From positions 310,001 to 374,000 of the forward strand of contig JAVLRN010000007.1 in NCBI GenBank assembly GCA_032821775.1: a DNA stretch of 64,000 nt, written 5' to 3'. The notes beneath the pieces were generated by a model, which did not search any database, was not told the DNA's origin, and was given only the letters and a program-made list of their open reading frames with translations. The DNA is from Sanguinoderma infundibulare (Eukaryota > Basidiomycota > Agaricomycetes > Polyporales > Polyporaceae). Both the position numbers and the translations under genes were made by a program. Positions 33,944-44,358 of the stretch are shown here, one piece after another. Every line of letters starts with the position of its first letter. Position 1 is the stretch's first letter.

Positions 33944-35312
33944 ATGTTCTTGGCTCTCTTCGGATTCCTGCTCGCCCTTTTCGTGGCCCAAACGGCGGGT
34001 CAAATATTGGGATTACGCCGGAGAAATCCCAAGCAGAGGGAGAAGTTATTCTTGGAGCTTGGTGTGGAGGATCCAAGCACAAAGAAGATTGTAGGGTTCT
34101 TCCGTCCGTCTGGATAAGGATTGTGGGACGTACAGTAGCGAATGGGCCTCTCATCTCAGCTTTGCCAAGTAATGCCGGTGGGGGAGGCGAACGTGTCCTC
34201 TGGGCTGCTGTGTCTGCTCTCCAAAGAAAAGAGCCGGACACCATCTCTGTTGTTTACAGCAGAAACACGGATACGACGAAAGAGAAGATTTTTGACAAAG
34301 TAAAGGTACGAGACAAGCTTGCCAGGCTCTGTTCTGTGTTCTTACCACCCGCAGGCTAGATCTGACATTGAATTGTCTCCGAAGTCTCTCCACTTTCTCT
34401 TCGTGGAATCTCGATACCTAGGAAAAAGTCTTGGTTCCATGTATCCCGTCTGGGAGGCCATGTCAATCCTCATTCCAGACCTATTCACTGGTACGTACCG
34501 TACTCCGACAAAGTCCTCGACGCGATTCATCTTCTTCCACCCCTTGTCCTCTTCGAGCTTCTTTCTCGCCGTCGGACTGAGTCGTTAAAGGAGGCGCAAA
34601 TCGTGTACCCATCCTGCGACACGCGTCAGATGGCAGCCTTACCGCTTGAGGGCCGCCAGCGGGTGATCCTCAGCATAGCACAATTCAGGTCAGTGCGGGC
34701 GGTCCTCATCGAGCCGGTTGATATCTGACACCCGCCCAGCTCCGCGCCTTCCACGCGCTGCTAAAAAGGTACCTGGAATACAAGGGCCAAGGACCCAATG
34801 CCGTCAAGCTCGTTCTTGTCGGTGGGAGCCTCAATGTCGGTGACGCGACGCGTGTCGAGAGCCTCCGCTTGCTTGCGCGAGAGCTGGGGATCGAAGACCA
34901 AGTCGAGTTCGCGGTGAACGCGTCGTTTGCCGATATGCTCGACTAGCTCTCGCGCGCTAGTATTGGGCTGGGGACGATGGTCGACGAGCACTTTGGGGTC
35001 AACATCGTGGAATTTATGGTACGCCTGCTCGTACCGCCTTCATTCCTGCCCAGCGTCATTGACTGGTTTGCTGGTCTTGGCAGGCCGCTGGAGAGATCGT
35101 GGTCGCGCACGCGTGTGGGGGGGCAGCTGCTCGACATTGTCGTCCCACTGAACGGCGAGCCGACTGGGTACCACGCTACGTCGCTCGAGACGTTCGCCGA
35201 GGCGTTTCGCACCGTGCTCACGTTGTCACCTGAGGCTGAGGTCGCGATGCGAACGAGAGCACGGACGTGAGCCGTGCAGAAGTTCTCCGCCGAGGAATTT
35301 GAGAAAGGGTGA
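33944..35312 (+). pseudogene. ALG11: Decayed ALG11 (alpha-1,2-mannosyltransferase) copy
   Basis: ALG11 adds two alpha-1,2-mannoses to the dolichol-linked N-glycan core on the cytosolic face of the ER. This copy keeps the membrane N-terminus (MFLALFGFLLALFVAQTAGQ), NAGGGGERVLWAAVSALQR, ARSDIELSPKSLHFLFVES, LGSMYPVWEAMSILIPDLF, VYPSCDTRQMAALPLEGRQR, VKLVLVGGS and GTMVDEHFGVNIVEFM. It has lost roughly 100 residues between IPDLF and YSDKVLDAIHLLPP, the PEKDHA segment after SIAQFR, and the HPYC residues before NAGGG. Three conserved Trp codons are stops (TAG at 34944, TGA at 35268, TGA at 35310). A run of 7 G at 35117-35123 is one too long for the frame. It is clearly dead; a working ALG11 should exist elsewhere. 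Confidence 0.85.
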
Positions 35313-35432
35313 GACGAGAGCGGGTGGCGAAAGTGTTTGTAGGGTGACGGTTGAGGCGCGAGAGAGTCCTGCAACGGTCACTCGCTGTAGGGATGTGTAC
35401 GTAAATGGGGGTTCAGTACGTACGGAGCTGTC

Positions 35433-35935
35433 CCAAACTGGTTATCTGAACAATGAACCTTCCAGTATTCCTGACCATGTAGCTTGCGTGCCTGCACGTT
35501 TGATAGAAGCGGGGGTGCGCCAAACGATGGGCAGATTGTGCGTGGTTGTGGACAAGCACTTAGTCGGAGTCAGCATATGAAATTCGCGCTCGATTCCCCG
35601 TTCGTCGTGACGGGGAGGAACGGCGAGGGTGGCCTCCATCGGATGCCGGGTTCGATGATGCCGTGGATCATGCATGGACCCACAGGTCATCTGGTGTGGC
35701 GTACATCGACTATTTCATACCGGGAACGTCGCCCATGTTATCGGGGACATCACTCATGACCTTACCTTACATCGGCTGGGTCGCTTTTACCAATTCCTTG
35801 TCCGAAACCAGGCACAATCTTCCCGTCTTTTGGCGCGCTCCCACTTCTATCCAACGCACAAGCGCACAGGGTAGATAACCTGGGAAGATTGCAAGGTCCA
35901 TTGTTCAGACAACCAGATCCAGCCGGTGACTCGTG
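35433..35935. repeat. Foldback element with long imperfect inverted repeats (MITE-like)
   Basis: The left arm begins aactggttatctgaacaatg at about 35433. The right arm, read in reverse complement, begins tctggttgtctgaacaatgg and ends near 35935. Each arm is about 140 bp and the arms match at roughly three of four positions, including gatagaag and agattgtgc blocks. About 200 bp of unrelated sequence lies between them. No transposase is encoded, so a non-autonomous DNA element is likely. Short frames inside it are not genes. Confidence 0.6.
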
Positions 35936-37026
35936 GACAACCTCGTACGTATTTAGCCCCCATTTACGTCCGCACCCCCACAGCGAGTGACCGCTGTGGA
36001 TTATTTCTAACGTCATCCCGCTCCTAACGACATCCCGCTCTCAGTGCGGCGCCCACGTACATCTGGCATCCGACACGAGGTTAACGTGATCAACTGTACT
36101 CACTGGCAGGTTCGGTCGGTGGAAGCCCGCCCGAGGCTGCGAGTCGAGCAAGCACTAAATTCCGAAGCCAACGTCGATGTCTGAGGCATTGTGCAATCGT
36201 AAGGGGACCGGGAGATGTTGTTGAGACAAATGATAAGTCCGGAACGCCTGCCGCTGAACCCGAGGTTTCCGGAGAGCCTTAGCACAGCCATCGAGACCCC
36301 ATCAGTCCTGGGCGTCTATTGCAAATCGTGTCGTGTCAACGGCCGACTCAGTCTTAGACTCCCGCTCTCATCTTACCCCCAACATCTCTGCTTTTCTATC
36401 TGCTTGGCACACTCTAGCGAAAAAAGAATCATGCAACATTCAAGCTTTCGATCAGTAAAATGAAAGCAACTAAGGTGAGTAGCGTACAACACACGACCGA
36501 CATTATCGGTGCGCTGAGTTTGCGTGCTGACGGTCCCTTCAAATTCACCTACGGCCGCATCCCGACAGATCCTCTAGACCCCGGCCAATTAATTTTTTAT
36601 AAGCGAGAAAAGGACATTGTAGGTTGATACCGGCTTCTTCGACCAGCGTGCCGGAGGTCTTCTGCAAAGCTTTACCGCAGCGCCAACTTCCTCCCGCCTC
36701 GGTAATCCACTATATCCGTGGCTAATTACGTGGAATTTCGTACGCTACACCGCTCTGGATTTTTCCGCCGACGACGACGCGTACGTTGTGCGGTCGTCCG
36801 TGAACGTTCGAACGGGCGCTGCACGTCAGCATGACATACGTCTTCACCCGCGTCTGACCCGGTTGCTCAAGGTTGGCATTCATGTGTCCCAAGATGGGCG
36901 ATAGGAACAGAATCTTGATGGGTGGCGGGATGTTCTCGTACCCGCGGTCTACCGATTGCCTCCGTCCGTATATAACGCAGCTCGCTCGGCCCATCAGCTC
37001 CTCATCCCACCCACGATTCGATCGTC
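35936..37026. other. Spacer and CYP505 promoter
   Basis: No gene recognised between the foldback element and CYP505. An A/T-rich patch (ccaattaattttttataagc) lies near 36585. A TATATAA box at 36969-36975 is 52 bases upstream of the CYP505 start. Confidence 0.45.
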
Positions 37027-40000
37027 ATGACCACTCCTATCCCCAGCCCTCCGGCTGTGCCGTTCTTCGGCCACATGAACACTTTGGACAAAGACCTCCC
37101 CATCAGGTCCGTCACCCTCCTTGCTCAGCAGTATGGGGAAATCTTTCAGCTCAACATATTCGGTACGCTCTTTGCCGCATCTCGATTGCATATGTCGACG
37201 AACTCGGCTCTGTCCGTGTAGGTGAAAAGAAAGTCTGGGTCAACACGCAGGAACTGGTAAACGAGGTCTCCGACGATAAACGGTTCCCCAAGAAGGTCTC
37301 CGGCGGCCTCAACGAAGTGCGCAATGGCGCTGGCGATGGCCTTTTCACCGTGAGCTAACCACCGTCTGCAAGGGGCTCCGTATTGACGATCACCTAGGCC
37401 CGCGGACCGGAAGAACAGAACTGGGGCATTGCGCGTACGTGCTCCCCCGGACGGCGCGCTCCAAACGAACGCGATGTTCAGATCTGACCCCTCCATGCGT
37501 TGCAGATCGCCTGCTCATGCCGTGTTTTGGGCCAGCCGCCGTCCGCAACATGTTTGACGGTATGATGGACGTCATCCACCAGTTGGTCCTGAAGTGGGAG
37601 CGGTGAGTGCATGCTCGGGCACGCAGTCACCCTCTTTGAGAGCTTGGATTCTCACCCTCCCTCGCTTGGCAGATTCGGACCGCGTGACAAAATCGACCCG
37701 TCCAAGGACTTCACGAAGCTCACCTTCGACGCTATCACCTTGTGCGCCATGTCATATCGGTTAGCGCTTATTAGCTCCATACGTAGGCAAGAACTGAGTA
37801 GCCCTTCTCTCATTAATGACGCAGTTTGAATTCCTTCTATCGGGTGGGTTCCCTGCACGATAACCATCTATAGGATGACTGCTGATAATTGGTAAAGGAG
37901 GAACAGCATCCGTTCGCGACCGCGATGGCCGACTTCCTGGTCGAGAGTGGACGCCGTGCGTCACGCCCGTCCCTTGTCCAGGCAATGATGAGCGGAGCGA
38001 AGGCGAAGTACGAGGAGGACCTCCGCACGCTCAATTCGCTCGTGGAAGAAAGTGAGTTTTCGGCGGATAACTGTGAGTTCTGTTCACTGATTTCGTATTT
38101 TTACTCCCACAAGTCTTGCAAGACCACAAGGTCAACCCGCCGGAGAAGAGCGACCTGGTACAGGTCATGCTGACGGGGCGCGACAAGGAGACCGGTCTTG
38201 GCCTTTCCGACCAGAACATCAAGTACAACGTGTGTATTAGTCTTATCTTAAACCGCCACGCGGCCATTCTGACAATTATATATAGCTTATCACCTTCCTC
38301 ATTGCCGGTATGTGCTCTTCGATGCACTGACGTGCATGGAGAAACTGAGCGCTGACCCCTCCACTTTACCAGGTCATGAAACCACTTCCGGTCAGCCATT
38401 CCCCTTGCCCGAAACAAAGGAGTCCATCTAACACCGTGCTAGGAATGCTCACGTTCATCACGTACTTCCTCGTCAAGAACCCTGAGGCCTACCGAAAGCT
38501 CCGCGAGGAGATCGACGCCAAGATCGGCGATCGCCCGATGACCGTTCATGATGTTGGTACACTACCCTACCTTCTGGGTGAGTGTGGCAATATCTTCTGC
38601 CAACAGTCGTCCCAGGCTTTAACCATCGTCGTTCAGCTGTCATGCGCGAGAGCCTTCGCGTTGGTCCCCCTGTGGCACAGCGGAGTACGGGAGCTGCGGA
38701 GGACACCGTCATCGGTGGCAAGTACGCTATCGAGAAGGGCACCTCGATTGTTGTGAACACGTATACTATGCATCGGGACCCGAAGGTCTGGGGAGAAGAT
38801 GTGAGCGATTATTTGTTCTGAGCTTGCGGCTAACCACTGACATACAGAATGTAGGCCGACAAATTCCGACCTGAACGGATGCTCGACGGTAAATTCGAGG
38901 CGCTGCCGGTGAGTTGCCCTATACTAACGCTAATGTTACTCAATGGGCTCATATGACATGGCCACGACTTAGCCAAACGCCTGGCAACCGTTTGGGTATG
39001 GCATACGCGGCTGCATCGTGAGTGGTTCTGGCGTCGTCTCTGTCAGTTATCCGCTCACTACGCCTTCACCTTTGCAGGGCCGCGCCTTCGCCTGGCAAGA
39101 AGTGCAGATCGTGCTTGTCACTATCCTCCAGCGGTTCGACCTCGTCATGGACGACCCGTCGTACGAGCTGGAGCTCAAGCAGACACTCACCATCAAGCCC
39201 CACAACTTCCTCATTCATGCCATGCCCCGCAAGAACAAACCCCGCCTGCTCGCGATCCCTTCCTCGACACTGTCTCCCGCCGGCCCCGCGGCCGCGACAG
39301 GTCCGGACACGACGGTGAACGCGGACGCGGCGAAGTTGCAGCAGCTGTACATCCTTTACGGATCGAACACAGGCAACTCGGAGTCCTTCGCCCAACGCCT
39401 CGCCTCCGAAGCGTCTGCACACGGTAAGTGCTAGTTACACTCCTCCTGCACTTCAACTCCAACTCACCCCTAACTAACAGGCTTCCGCGCCTCAATCGGC
39501 ACGCTCGACTCCGTGACTGGCAACCTGCCCAAGGGTGGACCGATCCTGATCGTGACCTCGTCCTTCGAGGGCCAGCCGGCCGACAACGCCGCGCACTTCG
39601 TCTCCTGGCTCGAGAACGTCCAGGACGCGAGCGCGTTTGCGGACGTCAAGTTCGCCGTGTTCGGGTGCGGGAACCACGACTGGGTGAACACGTACCAGCG
39701 TATCCCGCGGCTGGTCGATGACCGGCTCGCGGCCCATGGGGGCCACCGACTCGTGGCGCGCGGGGAGGGCGACGCGGGTGCGGCCGAGTTCTTCGACTCG
39801 TTTGATGCGTGGGAGAAGGGCTTGTGGGAGAAGCTGACGGCAGTGAGTCTTTTTTGTTTTGGTCCTCTTCCGTTCCCAAATATAATGTCTTGCAGGAGTA
39901 CACCACAACTGCGAGCGAGGAGGTTGCGGGCATCGCTGTGCAGACCGTCTCGGCTGGGACGGCCCGCGCGGAGATCCTCCGCCAGAAGGACACTGCGCTC

Positions 40001-41432
40001 GGTACGGTGGTTGAGAACAGGGTCCTCAGCGGCCCTAATGCTCCTACGAAGCGCCACATCGGTGCGTTTTTTAGCACTTACCAAGCCTTCTTTTCCTGAC
40101 TTCAGCGAGGACAGAGTTTGATCTTCCCGAGGGCATGACTTACAGGGCGGGAGACTATCTGGCCATGTTCGTAATGTATTCGATTTTCACAAATGGTATA
40201 AACTGACGGAGGCCAACAGTCTGCCTATTAACCCTGAGCGTGTTGTGCGCAGGGCGATTGCTCGCTTCGGACTGTCTATTGAGCAGGAGGTAAGCGGTTG
40301 TGAAGACAGACACTATCGGTATTGATCGAGCATCAACAGATCGAGATCAACTCTTCCGTCCCTACTCCCCTTCCAGTGGGAAAGGCTATCACCATTCACA
40401 ACCTCCTCAGGGGATACGTGGAGCTTCAGCAGCCGGCCACTCAGCGCGACCTCGAAATCCTGCTCAAAGCGAAGAACTCGGAAGCGTCTACCAAGGTTCT
40501 GAAGGACCTCTCCGCAAACTACGCCGAGAAGGTCTTCAAGCCGCGTCTCAGCGTGCTCGACATTCTCGAGGAGAACAAGGACATCGATCTCCCCCTGTCG
40601 ACTTTCCTCCAGATGCTCCCCTCGATGCGCATCCGCCAGTACTCAATCTCGTCCTCCCCGCTGTGGAATGCCCAGCGCGTCTCGCTCACCGTCAGCGTCC
40701 TCGACGCGCCCGCGCTCTCCGGCCGCGCCGAGCCCTTCCTCGGCGTCGCGTCTACGTTCCTCGCGGGTCTCCAGCGGGGCGACAAGGTCCAGATCTCTGT
40801 GCGGGCGTCCCACGTGCAGTTCCACCCCCCCAGCGACCCGACCGTCCCGCTCGTCATGGTCGCGGCTGGGGCCGGGCTGGGGCCGATGCGCGGTTTCCTG
40901 CAGGAGCGCGCGATGCAGAAGCGCGCCGGGCGCGAGGTCGCGAAGAGCCTGCTGTTCTTTGGGTGCCGGAACCCGAAGGAGGACTTCATCTACGGGGACT
41001 CGGACCTGAAGGAGTGGGCGGAGCTCGGCGTGGTCGATGTGCGCCCGGCGTTTTCGAGGTCGGCTGGGGACTCGAAGGATTGTCGCTACGTGCAAGAGTA
41101 CGTCGCCCGTTTTTTTTTTTTTTTGCGTTGATGACATCTGACGTTTCCGGCAGCCGTATCTGGCTCGATAAGGACGACGTCGCCGCGGCGTTCCGGCAGG
41201 GCGGCAAGGTGAGGGACTTGAAACTCGCGAGCCGTGGCTTTGGCTTTGCAGCGTGCTGACTCCACGTTCGCGCTCCCAGATCTACGTCTGCGGCGCGGGG
41301 AGGATCGCGGCGGGCGTGAAGCAGACGATCGTCACGTTCATCAAGCGGAACAACGACGTCGACGACGAGGGCGCTGTCAAGATGTTTGACAAGATCATGA
41401 ACGGCCGCTACGCCACGGATATCTTTGAGTAG
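37027..41432 (+). CDS. CYP505-type self-sufficient cytochrome P450 / P450 reductase fusion
   Basis: This is a P450foxy/BM3-like fusion that hydroxylates fatty acids near the omega end using its own reductase. It has about 18 short introns. P450 half: MTTPIPSPPAVPFFGHMNTL, FPKKVSGGLNEVRNGAGDGL, I-helix LITFLIAGHETTSGML, ExxR in VMRESLRVGPPVAQ, and haem loop QPFGYGIRGCIGRAFAWQE with the Cys ligand. Reductase half: FMN flavodoxin domain from LYILYGSNTGNSESFAQRLA through SFEGQPADNAAHFVSWLENV; FAD domain with RQYSISSSPLW; NADPH site VMVAAGAGLGPMRGFLQER and FFGCRNPKEDFIYG. It ends FDKIMNGRYATDIFE. All domains are complete and no break was found. One late intron contains 16 T in a row (about 41111-41126). 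It has no N-terminal anchor, so it should be soluble. Confidence 0.92.
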
Positions 41433-41846
41433 GCTCGTGCGCCTCTCACACGAAAGTTGTTGGTGGATCGAATTGTGTTTCCTAGAATGATCTGGATGCT
41501 AGGATGTGTACGGCAAGGGCGCTGTCGGGTAATGTGAGGGCATGATGCACAGGCCTATTACAGTACTCGTACATGTGGTATTGTCAATTTCATGGAACGT
41601 CATGAGTAGTCTCACTATGCCATCGTGGACGTGTAGATTTGATCGCAACGATGCAATAATGGAATCAGGTTTCATACTGTGGATTTTTTCAGTTGAGCCC
41701 ACTCGAGTTAACTTCCCTGAATTAAAATAAATGGACCGCTGGCCAGATTCGAATCCAAGCCCAGCGACAATATTCGTCCTCCTTTGGATGTCCAGCGTTG
41801 CTCACCCAAGCATACCGTACATGGGCGAACCGGCCGACGTTATACT
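41433..41846. other. Spacer between CYP505 and tRNA-Ser
   Basis: CYP505 3' region; AT-richer than the gene. No other feature seen. Confidence 0.4.
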
Positions 41847-41949
41847 GACATCATAGCCAAGTGGTTACGGCGACAGATTCGAATTCGCAGCGAATTCGGA
41901 GGTTATCTGTTTCCCTTTGGGAGCGCAGGTTCGAATCCTGCTGGTGTCG
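41847..41949 (+). tRNA. tRNA-Ser(CGA) with a 21-nt intron, second copy
   Basis: The 82-nt mature sequence is the same as in the copy at 28040-28144: acceptor GACATCA/TGGTGTC, anticodon CGA, long variable arm and T arm. Only the intron differs (ttcgcagcgaattcggaggtt), and it can form a GAATTCG/CGAATTC stem with the anticodon side. The two copies lie 13.7 kb apart in opposite orientation. Confidence 0.92.
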
Positions 41950-42228
41950 TACCTTGAGGATTCCACCGCTTTTGTCGTTTTCGTCATTGCCTTCCGCAAA
42001 ACACGATGTGCCCCACCACCAGCCCATCCCGTCGTAACTCCTGCATTTTGCCATCTCTGATCCTCTATTCAATGAACTTGGCACGATACGTACATATACC
42101 CTTACTACGTACGTCATACTCCAACTGCGTCACGATCGTTCCACAGCTGGGCTATCGAGGCCAACTTGCAAGCCTCGCCTGGGCCGCGGTGTTGCCAGCG
42201 GCGATGACATGGTCATAGCATCCATGAC
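41950..42228. other. Short spacer
   Basis: No feature recognised. It ends where similarity to the 48.4 kb F-box gene begins. Confidence 0.35.
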
Positions 42229-42860
42229 CAATCCGTCCTTCCGATCCGTAACCCTAAAAGCCTCAAACCGACTATGCTTGAAGCTTGCACCACTGGTAAT
42301 CTGTACTAACCCGCAAATGGAAAAGTTAACGTTCATTAACGTTCGCCGGATGCTCTGTGAACAGGCAACGACGAGTGCGAGGACACATCACAGAGACCAT
42401 CAACCTGGTGCCCAGGCCCATCCTCAAACCCCCCCCCCCCTCCAGCATCATGCTTTCTGCGCCGTGTATCTCGACACGATACACGACGTACGGGATCGCT
42501 GGGCACTCGGGGCCGACTCCACTCCGGGGAGGAGTTCCTCGATGTCCCCGGACGATCGCGGCGGTCTCCGCTCCGAGTCTCACGCTGGGCGTAGGACTAC
42601 GGATTCAGCACCATGTCTTCTGTCGATCGCCGACGAATGTGGAAATGGGATGCCCAAACCTGGCAAACCTCTCCACCGTAACTCGGTTCACGGTCCTCTC
42701 GGCGAGCGAGACGCTTCCGACGCTGGATGTGTGTTCTGCGTGTGAGCGGTATACACCCCACAGACAGTACGCGCATTGCATTGCAACGTCGCAATGACGG
42801 CATCCCGATCCAATATATACAGACAGCGTGCCAGAGCGAGGGAGGAACGAAGCTGAGCCG
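42229..42860 (-). pseudogene. Collapsed duplicate of the 48.4-53.5 kb segment (F-box 3' end plus flanks)
   Basis: 42229-42580 matches 48378-48700, the last exons of the F-box gene, including atctcgacacgatacac-gacgtacgggatcgc and the final-intron region. 42617-42675 is almost identical to 52840-52900 (gtcttctgtcgatcgccgac and onward). 42780-42850 resembles 53400-53470 (gatccaata..cagacag). The three matches keep the order and orientation of the intact locus but the 4 kb between them is missing. A run of 12 C interrupts the first at about 42429. The copied last exon no longer keeps its frame, so the fragment is dead. Confidence 0.7.
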
Positions 42861-43296
42861 TGCCGTGAGGGATTGAGACGGCTGACTTTGATCGGTGGTG
42901 GCGGGTACGCTAGAAGCTATGAACGAGGTCGGAGAGATGAGCTGTTGTTTGACTCCACCAGACAGCGATGTGACGAGACTCGCGTTCCCAGAGAATAGCG
43001 CAACATGTGCTGGCACCCGGCGGCCAAAGTTGATACACGCATATATCCGCATCCCACCTCGGGTTCGACAGAGACCAATGCCTGAGCGGAGTGGACAACA
43101 CAGTTGTTCTGAGCGTGGCGGAGGGGCAGGGCACGCGCGAAAGAACGAGGAGGAGTGGAGGTGGCTATATGCGCGCCCAGGGACGGCTACATACATACAT
43201 GCCTATCCTGCCGGACTGTCAGCACCGGAGCGGGGCGTGAGAGGCACAACACTCACAAAAGCCCTTGCTAACATTCCAACGGACATCGTTCCCAGC
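42861..43296. other. Spacer, HEM13 3' region
   Basis: A TACATACATACATGC run lies near 43189. No gene seen on either strand apart from frames antisense to HEM13. Confidence 0.4.
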
Positions 43297-44358
43297 TTAA
43301 GCCCACGCGCGAGGGTTCTTCAATACCTCAATAAGCTTGCCCTCTCTGCTCTCCGCCTCGGTGCCCAGCTCGCTCATGTACTCCCAGCGCGCAGTCTCCG
43401 GCAAGCTCATGAGGATGCTCTCGATCCGCGCGCCAGGCGTCATGAGGCCGAACTTGGTGCCCCGGTCGTAGACAAGATTGAACTCGACATAGCGCCCGCG
43501 ACGGATGAGCTGCCAGCGCCGCTCGTGCTCAGTGCTTGGCGTTTTGCAGCGGCGCTCGAGAATGGGGAGGTAGGAGGGGACGAAGGAGTCGCCTGCGGCC
43601 TTGATGAACGCGAAGATCTCGTCGGGGGTCTTCGGACGGGCTGCGTCGGCCTCAAAATGCCTGTGGGGCTCGTCGCAGAGATCGTCGAAGAAGATGCCGC
43701 CGATGCCGCGGGATTCGCTGCGATGCGGGATGTGGAAGTACTCGTCGCACCACTTCTTGAGCGCGGGGTAGACGTCTGCGCCGTGGGCGTCGCACGCGGC
43801 CTTGATGGTCTTGTGGAAATGGACCGCGTCCTCCTCGTAGAGGTAAGAGGGCGTGAGATCGCACCCACCGCCGAACCACCACGCGATGAGTTTTCCGGGT
43901 TTGCCCTGCGCGGCCTGTTCCTCGGTGGCCTGCTCGGTGATCTCGAAGTAGCGGTAGTTGGCGTGGACGGTAGGCGCGTGGGGGTTGCGGGGATGGATGA
44001 CGAGGGAAATGCCGGCGGCGAAAAAGGGGAGAGGAGATTGGATGTCGGGGATGGAGGAGTGGTCGGCGCGCATCTGCCTGATCGCGGGTGGGGGAAGCAT
44101 ACCGTGGACGACGGAGACGTTCACGCCAGCCTTCTCCAACACGGTCTCCTGTGACGAAGCCTCCGCTCCGGGGCCTGGTGCAGGCACTGCGAAGACGCAC
44201 GACAGTCCGCGGCCGCCTTGGGGACGGAGCCAGGAGTCGCGCTTGAAGGGCGGAGCGTTCGGGTCGAGCTTCTCGAACGCGCCGACGATGTCGTCCTGGA
44301 GCTTGGAGACATACTCCTCGACACGCTGGCGCATAGGTGTGACTGAGGCGGCGGCCAT
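43297..44358 (-). CDS. HEM13: Coproporphyrinogen III oxidase, oxygen-dependent (HEM13/HemF), 353 residues
   Basis: The enzyme oxidatively decarboxylates coproporphyrinogen III to protoporphyrinogen IX, the third-last step of haem synthesis. It is one uninterrupted exon. Signature segments are KRDSWLRPQGGRGLSCVF, GVNVSVVHGMLP, AAGISLVIHPRNPHAPTVHA, NYRYFEITE, IAWWFGGGCDLTPSYLYEED, DEYFHIPHRSESRGIGGIFF and RGRYVEFNLVYDRGTKFGL. The length equals the family norm. The ATG at 44358 gives MAAASVTPMRQRVEEYVSKL with no obvious targeting sequence, fitting a cytosolic enzyme as in yeast. The absence of introns stands out among many-exon neighbours. Confidence 0.95.
   Translation of the reverse strand: MAAASVTPMRQRVEEYVSKLQDDIVGAFEKLDPNAPPFKRDSWLRPQGGRGLSCVFAVPAPGPGAEASSQETVLEKAGVNVSVVHGMLPPPAIRQMRADHSSIPDIQSPLPFFAAGISLVIHPRNPHAPTVHANYRYFEITEQATEEQAAQGKPGKLIAWWFGGGCDLTPSYLYEEDAVHFHKTIKAACDAHGADVYPALKKWCDEYFHIPHRSESRGIGGIFFDDLCDEPHRHFEADAARPKTPDEIFAFIKAAGDSFVPSYLPILERRCKTPSTEHERRWQLIRRGRYVEFNLVYDRGTKFGLMTPGARIESILMSLPETARWEYMSELGTEAESREGKLIEVLKNPRAWA

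Noticed and set aside
33592..34359. 255-codon plus-strand frame as a separate gene
   Set aside because: Its first 190 codons are meaningless and it joins the ALG11 frame only near 34160. The relic interpretation explains it better.
42895..44154. 419-codon open frame on the plus strand
   Set aside because: It lies antisense to HEM13, whose sense frame has all coproporphyrinogen oxidase signatures. GC-rich third positions keep the opposite strand open.
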